Assembly (NCBI GenBank): GCA_029298735.1
Contig: JANSLP010000003.1
Coordinates: 310,001-374,000 of the forward strand
Length of the DNA: 64,000 nt
Origin: Ophiostoma sp. CBS 140.51
Taxonomy: Eukaryota; Ascomycota; Sordariomycetes; Ophiostomatales; Ophiostomataceae
Reading direction: 5' to 3'
The notes beneath the pieces were generated by a model that saw only the letters and a program-made list of their open reading frames with translations, was not told the origin of the DNA and made no database searches. How positions within the stretch are numbered: the stretch's first letter is position 1; the number at the start of each line of letters is the position of its first letter. Below, one piece after another: positions 57,182 to 64,000 of the stretch. The position numbers and the translations under genes are program-made.

Positions 57182-60100
57182 CGGTCTGAAGTCATCTTTG
57201 CTTCTGTTGTCTGCTTTCTGCTAGCTTTATTTCTCTTGTTGGATTTCCCTCCTGTTCCGCCTTGTCCTCAATCTCTTCAATAATTCACATTCACTTTTGT
57301 CTTACCTGGCTCGCTTATCTGCTTAGAAGGATCTACATGTATGTTCTTAGTTTTGGACGTTGTCTTTCTGTTGAATATTTTTGTCTTGGATAATTTTCGT
57401 CTTTTCTTGGATAACATTTTGATGTTGCTTTTGGATACGCTCAACACCACAGGACAGTTAATACACGCAACGTCCAAGTCATCTTTGCATTCTAAAATCT
57501 CCCAATTTTTCCCACGTCTCTCGTCTATGCTTTGCATGAACTGCTGCGCTTCACTTGTGGTCCTCTATGATGGCCAACAGCATTGTGACTTGCAGCTTAC
57601 CTCTACCTGTGTTCCTCTGCCGTTCATAGATTCAGTCCCACTGCGTTCCCATCCAATATCTCGCCCTTTCCTTAAGGTAAGTAAGCTTATCCCTACATTC
57701 CAGAACTGAGGCTCTTCGAACAACAGTCAAGGGGTTCTCTGGCTCACCAGGTATGTTTATCTTCCTCAAAACACTTGTTCTTCAAGGATCACTTCAAGAC
57801 CGTTTGATTTCGATTTCTCCAACACCTCCCACGAGCAACAAGCACACCATAGCACATCAAGCGTACTCTCTAGTGGCCGATGCAGTGCCGATCCCTGATC
57901 TCCAGCATGGGGCCAGGCTCAAACTGGAAAAGTTGGGCTGGATGAAGTCGGGGTGTTCTGCTCGACCCAACCTTACTCTATGTTGGAGTCGCACCTTGTC
58001 CAATGATCAAGGCTTTGATCTCCAGTCGGATTTACTTTTGTGCATCACATTGGCCGTCCTCACCCCTGCAGGTCTGTTTTCGGGCACTATACAGTACCCA
58101 AGCCCCCGGCCAAAAATAGTTTCCTTTTTTCTTTAACATCGTCGGATGATGAAGCAGCCTCCGACAGGGGATGCTTGTGGACGCGGTAGAAGTAGGCAGT
58201 GCCCCTTCTTTTTCTCTCTTACTCTTCTCTATTCAGCAAGCTGGAGCACTAACACAGGTGATAACAACAGACACAGGACCCAGAACATCAACATCGACAA
58301 TAGACATGTCGCCGTGACTTGTCGTCTCTCCCGGTTCGATTATCAGCGAGAAGTCACAAAATGGACGGTAAGTTCCAGAACGAGACGCCAGAAGTTAGAG
58401 AACTGATCTCGTTTGACCGGTCCTGAGACAGATGGGGAAATTGACCGTATTGGAAGGGTCCGCCGTCCACCCTTTCCCATCTCCAGTCTCCCATTCCCCT
58501 GTTGTTTCTATCGCTCTCTCTCTCTCTCTCTCCTGACTTACAACGGCCTCAAATTACTTTCACATGCCGCACCAACTGCAGCGTCACCGGTCCGTCATTC
58601 AACTTTCACCTTTTATCGATCATCGGCTTCATGTGAAGCTGCCGTATTCCGTCCTCCGTCTGCTCATCAGTGGCAATATTCTTTCACCTCGAACTCTAAC
58701 AGCTTCCCAACAAGCACTGTCAAGCAACGCCCAGACCAACTGTTACAGGCCCCGCTCAGGGCTGAACCTTGTCCAGCTGCCATCTCTCTCTTTCCTTTGA
58801 CGGTGATGACCCCCTGGTGGCTGTCACCCCTCACACTCTTCTTGTTTTCTTCTTTTCTTTCTTTTTGTGAGTGTCCCGCTTTTTCAATGTGGGTCTTCCC
58901 TGGTCACTTTTTTCAGCACAGCTTTTCTGCAGCGTCGTACCACGAAAATCAACTCCCCCTCGCAGTTTGAGATGCCATTTTCAAATCCTTCTCAGGGACT
59001 GTATGGGCCACTCCATCTCTCTGTTTTCAGTCTCTTTTCGATTTGCCGTCTTCAGTCTCTGCGTATCGAACACCAGCCTGCGTTTACTCTCTTTCTCTTC
59101 TGCCTTCTCAGTCTTGACCTTGTGGATCTCCACCTTTCAAAGATCCCTGTTCACCAAACCTCTTTTCTTCAACATCCCTGCAAATACGCTATTTTAGCTG
59201 ACCAACGATCTCCCACTAAAGTGGGGCTAGGAGGAAACCCTATTTGGTGGCTCCTTACCCTTTCCGGCCACTAACACGAGAAACGTTGTTCAAAATGTCG
59301 AGTGAGTGCGAGACAGACAGGACAGACAGGACGCGAAAGTGACCGTTGGGCCTAAAATGGTCTGGCTCGTCCAGGACCAACAGACAGGCGACTGACGGCC
59401 GACAAGACGACAGAAAACGATTGGACGTCGACAGCCCAACGGACGACCAACAGACAGCTGACATTCCTTGAACGAGATCCTCCCTTGTCCGCCTGCACGC
59501 TACAGCGGATAAGCCTCTGTGACAGCACCGCATCATGCGGTGTCGGCTGTCTCCGCGGCCGCATCGAGGCCGCCCGCTTTCTTCGCCCATCAGGACCAAC
59601 ATCAACCCGACTCATCCGACTCCCCTAGACGCCAGCAGCACGCTCACTTCTATCTCCCTTTTGTGTTGCGCTCCCTTTTCGTGCCTGTTCTGTTTGTGTT
59701 TGTGTTTGTGTTTCTGCTTGTACTTCTTCGCTCTGATGCCCGTGGGCATCTACATCTTCTTATCTCGCCAGAACCATCTACTGACATCTTTCTCTCACAT
59801 AACCCCGGAGCTTTCGATGGCTTCAATTTTCTTCGAGTTTCCCAAAGGAGAAATTGGCCGCTCGAAGTACACAGTATGTTGTGCCTCATCTTCATCTTCA
59901 TCTCCGTTGCTTCAATTTGCGTCCATATCTGTGTGATTGCCAGCCGATCTCCGGGCTTTTTACCTCCTTTTCTTTCTTCCACTTTCTGTTGAGGATATCT
60001 CCGGTGCTGAATTAAAAGGGAGATCGCCCCGAAGCTATCAATCAGGCCCCGGACTCAGATCAGAAGTAGAGTGAGAAAACGAAGAACAGAGACAAGGAAT

Positions 60101-62051
60101 GCAGAGCACGTGGCCGGGGCCATGAAAAAGAGGATAATTTTCAAAGAAGAGTTTTACGAGCTCGCAGTCCGACAGCCAGGAAAGGAGCAACAGTCGCCGG
60201 TCAGGGAGAGTCCGACTGAAAGGACCGACAAATTCGCCCGTGCTCGTTGGTTGCGTTGGCTGCGCTTTGACTGTCGTTCTTTCGATCCTGGGTTTTTTCT
60301 TGGATTTCTCAATTTTTCAATCCCCCAATCCTTCGGAACTTGTCCCATGGCACAGGGCCCGGTATTCCTCCTCTCTCTTTCTCTTCTGTTGCACTGTCTA
60401 TGGGGGCACAGTATGTCGTACCGAATAGCAAAACAACAACCATTTTCCCAATCTCGATCCATTCTGCTGGATTTCCCCAATCCGTGTGCGCACGTCCTTC
60501 ACCCTCGCTGTTCTCTGGAAAGGGCACGTACCCAAGGAAAGGGCCATCCTGGAAAGGGCATCCTGCCGCAACATCCGTGCTCACCCTTCACTGTTTCTCC
60601 ATTTCTTCCACGTGCTCGTGTCTCCTGTGTCTCGTTTCCGAATTCTTCGTCGCTTGCTTCCTTCATTTTCTTGTCCTCGCACAGCATGAACCGTCGTACA
60701 GGTACAAGAAACGGTTCTACAGAGTAGATTACAAAGATTGCACAGGGTCGTCGGAAGATTAACTGATACAAGGGACTGTGTGAGGGCTGTCCTACATCCC
60801 CGACGTCTGTACTCTTGTGTGCCGCACCTTTTGTATTACACGTCAACTGCCACGGTATCGCAAAATATAAATCAAATACGACAGGCGACATGTCTGTATA
60901 TTTACTTGAAGCTGAAGCAGGCGCTGAAAAGCAATTTCGGATTAATGTTATAGCGAATTATGATAGTCCTCGCTGCGGCAGGAGCGCATGAACTGCCCCG
61001 ATGCCGAAAGGGCTCCCTCGCTCCTTCCTTCAGCAGGGACAGGCACTAGATAGGGAAGGCACTGGAAAATGGCAGGAGCAGCGAACAGGAAGGAACGACC
61101 TGTTCGACACTGATAGTAGGGCATAACAAGTGGCCAATGGCAGGGCAACAGAGGAGGCGTACAAAGAGTAGGTACAAAGAGCAGGAAGAGGGCTAGAGGC
61201 GGCAAGGGCAGCTGCCAGAAAGTGGGCGACAGCGACTGCACCGATGCAAAGGGCAGGAAAAGACTCGACACGGAAGAGTAGGCCAGGACTACGGGAAGCG
61301 GCAGATCGAGAGACAAGAGATTCACCATATTCTGCAACGGCAAGAAGAAAAAGATCCGAATGGTGCGACATGCGCAAAACCGCAGAACCGCAAGAGTAGA
61401 GTAACAAACCGAGAACGACGAGGGACATTTCGAATAAACTGGGTGGCTGGGAGAGTGAGCAAGATTTGATGCCCATCGAGTTGTCTGGTCACCAAGTGGT
61501 GAGACAAGAAGGCAGTGGAGCTGGTGAGGTCGTGGAGCTCTCCCCTCCCAAGGTGAAAGGCCTCACGCCCCAAAATGGATAAGGTGAGAGGTAGAAGCGA
61601 AAGGGCAAAGCAGGTAAAAAAAGGAAGTGACTAGGTGGCAAAAGCGAGAGAAGAAGAAAAAGTGAATGTCAAAAAGTGAGAACAAACCGGGAGCAGACAG
61701 AAGTAGGAGAAAAGGCGGGAGAAAAGGTGAGAAAGTGAGAGACGTCGAGGGGACGACGAGAGCAAACGCAGCTGTGCTGCTCGCTCTGTCTGCTCTACAC
61801 TGTCTGCCTCTGGAGGACCCGCCCTTGGCTCGCGTCTGTTAGTGCCCGCAGGTAGCCTTGCGTCCAGCGCCCAGCTCCGGCGCCAGCACTTACTCCCATA
61901 GCCCAGAGCCCATCTACCCCTGCGCCAATCGGTCGCACGCCCTACCGTCAATCGACATCCTCGATTTTATATCTACTCTTCTGCCCAGGCGAGGAAGAAG
62001 AGAAGAAATCATCATTTTCACCAGTCATTCTGTCACAGTCTCCAAGCGACA
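57182..62051. other. 4.9 kb gene-poor interval
   Basis: T/C-rich on plus between 57200 and 60800, then more mixed up to the start at 62052. A possible spliced frame (58361-58367 joined to 58432-58970, donor GTAAGT) would encode 181 CT-rich-biased residues, but no motif supports it. A (CT)n run lies at 58513-58532. Otherwise nothing recognised. Confidence 0.5.
58513..58532. repeat. (CT)n microsatellite
   Basis: About ten CT dinucleotides in a row within a pyrimidine-rich stretch. Confidence 0.85.
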
Positions 62052-63381
62052 ATGGAGGATCTCAAGCTTTCCGCCTGCGACATGCTGCTCATCATGCCTC
62101 CGGGCATACTGGGCAACGTCCACGATCTTTTCGAGTCCTGCCACGCCTCAGCGACAATCAACCCCAAAGCCGTGGAAGCTTCCCAGGAACTTCTGGACGC
62201 CATGTATGATCACCGCTGCAACCAGCAGCGGTTCTACGCGGCACGGAAAGAACTGAAAGAGAGTGTTGCGGAAGCGAAGTCTTTTGATGCCGAGAAGGCA
62301 GGTCTGGCTGATGCACTCGACTTTACGTTGAACTCACGCACCAAGTATCACGACTCTGTCAAGTTTCTCCTTTCTGTTCTGGGCGAGCTTCAAGCCGACA
62401 CCGCCGCTCTTAACTCCGTCCTGAAGAAGCTTCAGTGCTTCGACAACCTCCCCTCGACTTCTTACGTTGTCTGGTACATTGGCCGGCAGCGCGCTGTCTA
62501 CGCTGCCTTCAAGAAGCTCTTCGAGAAAATCAAGAGAAAGTTGAACTCGCGCCGCAACAAGCCCTACCCTGGTGAGGAATATGGCCTCAGACCTTTCGAG
62601 GACATCATGTACGGCACGGATGGGCAGATCCTCATGTGGAACGACATCATCGAAGACTGGGATCTTCCCGAGGACATCCATCCATGCCGCGAGATGCCCG
62701 GGAGCAATTGGGGGAAGTTTTTCTATGAGATGACGCCGGGAGAATTCTACTCAAAGGAAAAACGCCTGAAGGTCGAATGGCTTCATCCGCCTCCCTTGAA
62801 GAAGCTCATAGAGAGCATGCAAACAACTCATTTTCTCGCAAACTCTGCGACACCTGGTCCAGTGAGTCCTTCCGCCACTTATATTTGTTACATTCTTCAA
62901 AGTATTCACCATTTTTCATTTAGGCCCCCAACACCTTGAGCCATAAAAATCGGGTATTGTATTCACCTCTTATTGCCATTCAATCTGGCCTCAAGCTAAC
63001 ACAAAGTGTAGGAATACAACATGAAGCTTGCTGCCGCGACTGGTCTGCCCTATCCCCTCTACGACACCGACAACTTGGAGGTACGTGAATGGGAAAGGCA
63101 TTTGGTACTTGCAAAATGATATACTGATATCATGTTTTATCACAGAGAACGCCCTATCATTCTGACCTGTCGGCCCTTGTCAACGAGCCTTTTGTGAGTA
63201 TTGTTTTATCTAATTCAGATATGGGCGGTCAGCACTAACAGTTTCACAGATTCCCCCTCCTGAGGATATTTCCTGTCCTCACGAGCTGAGCAGCAAGGTG
63301 GAAGAGCTTGCAACTGGGGCCGCGCCAGTGGTCCAAGATGTCCAGGAAATGGAGGCGTTCGTGTACAGGCTGCCACAATAG
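62052..63381 (+). CDS. Hypothetical five-exon protein, helical N-terminal half
   Basis: Exons 62052-62861, 62924-62953, 63012-63080, 63146-63193 and 63250-63381 give 362 residues. All introns are 56-65 nt, in phase 0, with GTGAGT, GTATTG, GTACGT and GTGAGT donors and TAG/CAG acceptors. Exon 2 is only 30 nt. The protein starts MEDLKLSACDMLLIMPPGI and has long amphipathic helices up to about residue 175 (QRFYAARKELKESVAEAKSF, FKKLFEKIKRKLNSRRNK). A Trp/Asp-rich part follows (MWNDIIEDWDLPEDIHPCRE), and the end is acidic. There is no signal peptide or membrane helix. I do not recognise the family. The exon pattern and uniform phase argue that it is real. Confidence 0.75.
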
Positions 63382-64000
63382 GTGGCACGTTCCTCCAGGG
63401 GCGCAAAAGGGGGGCGGGCGCCCATGCGATGAGAAAGCAAGACACTGGAATATGGGCTCGGAGAGTTTACTTTGTGCAAATCGGAATAAAATGCTCTATT
63501 AAGAAATGGATCATACATATTGCCCCGTTATTAATGACTGTTGCTTTTCAAAACATATGTGACTTGGTACATTTTCTTTTGCCGTCTGAAGAGACAGAGG
63601 GCTGTACTGTGCGGCGCAACCAACAAACGCCCTAAGCAGAGCCCAAAACGGGGACGCTTACTCGGGAGGCAAGTGTCCAAATGAGCCAACATAGTTCGTA
63701 CTTTACAAAGCATTCCCTCCCACATTTTCTCTCCATAATGCATCTTCCTCTTCGTCTTTAATCTACATAACAACTTTCATTCTATTTTCTCAAGCTATTG
63801 CAGTTCCAACTGAAGAGACATCTTTTATCTTGCCTACTTTGTCTCAATCTCTCTCTTTCGGCTCAACCGACGAGATATTTGTTTATTTCATCTTTCCCTT
63901 CTCATCCCAATCCGTCATTCGATCCAACTGAAGAGACATCTTTCATCCCTGCTCCTTCATCGCAATTCGTGTTTTGTTCCAACTGAAGAGGTATTTTTAT
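63382..64000. other. Right-edge interval with a degenerate repeat
   Basis: The 3' flank of the 62052 gene runs to about 63780. The remainder is CT-rich and holds the repeat described at 63803-64000. No complete gene seen. Confidence 0.5.
63803..64000 (+). repeat. Dispersed repeat encoding (V/D)PTEETSFI-like units
   Basis: Three copies, at 63803-63826, 63921-63946 and 63976-64000, share TCCAACTGAAGAGACATCTT, with a diverged last copy. Each reads VPTEETSFI, DPTEETSFI or VPTEEVFL in the frame starting at its own first base, but the copies are not all in one frame. The array may continue beyond the window. Confidence 0.65.

Noticed and set aside
59255..59615. Minus frames rich in Arg/Ser/Val around repeated GACAGACAGG words
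   Set aside because: Open frames arise from short repeated words. No domain or splice evidence.

Overview
The window is nuclear DNA of a filamentous ascomycete, most likely a Sordariomycete (inference). Protein genes carry short introns of about 45-275 nt with GTRAGT-like donors, CTAAC/CTGAC branch sites and CAG/TAG acceptors. They are separated by long pyrimidine-rich leaders and AT-rich spacers. The gene families are typical of Pezizomycotina: a NACHT receptor, a Zn2Cys6 regulator, a Baeyer-Villiger-type monooxygenase and a PA-TM-RING ligase. No tRNA, rRNA, CRISPR array or intact transposon was recognised.

The key to the window is synteny. APC5 (8250-10733), APN2 (30334-33303) and COX13 (38038-38908) are the genes that classically flank the mating-type (MAT) locus of filamentous ascomycetes. 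Just beyond COX13, where an idiomorph is expected, lie a large uncharacterised gene (39903-42575, minus) and then about 11 kb without any long intact gene. In that stretch I find a broken MAT1-1-2-like coding sequence (about 47703-48608, plus) and a possible alpha-box-like fragment in divergent orientation (46136-46297, minus). A neat four-exon gene for a 70-residue cysteine-rich protein sits immediately after them (48676-49113). I read this as a degenerating or relic MAT1-1 region. I see no HMG box and no SLA2 in the window.

Layout: 1-1690 is the 5' two-thirds of a NACHT NTPase gene with a serine-rich tandem repeat in its linker. 3124-3984 is a coiled-coil pseudogene. 4377-4754 and 6093-7221 are divergently transcribed genes for a small Cys protein with a hydrophobic tail and a secreted, dibasic-processed protein. 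8250-12594 holds APC5 and a convergent coiled-coil protein. 13773-15578 is a flavin monooxygenase with an apparent one-base frameshift. 20499-21746 is a class-C beta-lactamase-like esterase and 24745-28083 a Zn2Cys6 regulator. 30334-38908 holds APN2, a PA-TM-RING ubiquitin ligase and COX13.

To the right of the MAT-like region, 53756-57181 encodes a long disordered protein whose last part seems to change frame. 62052-63381 is a five-exon hypothetical gene. The right edge carries a degenerate repeat that may be coding.

Exon borders were placed by eye from splice consensus and reading-frame continuity. Family names rest on motifs recognised by reading, with no database search.
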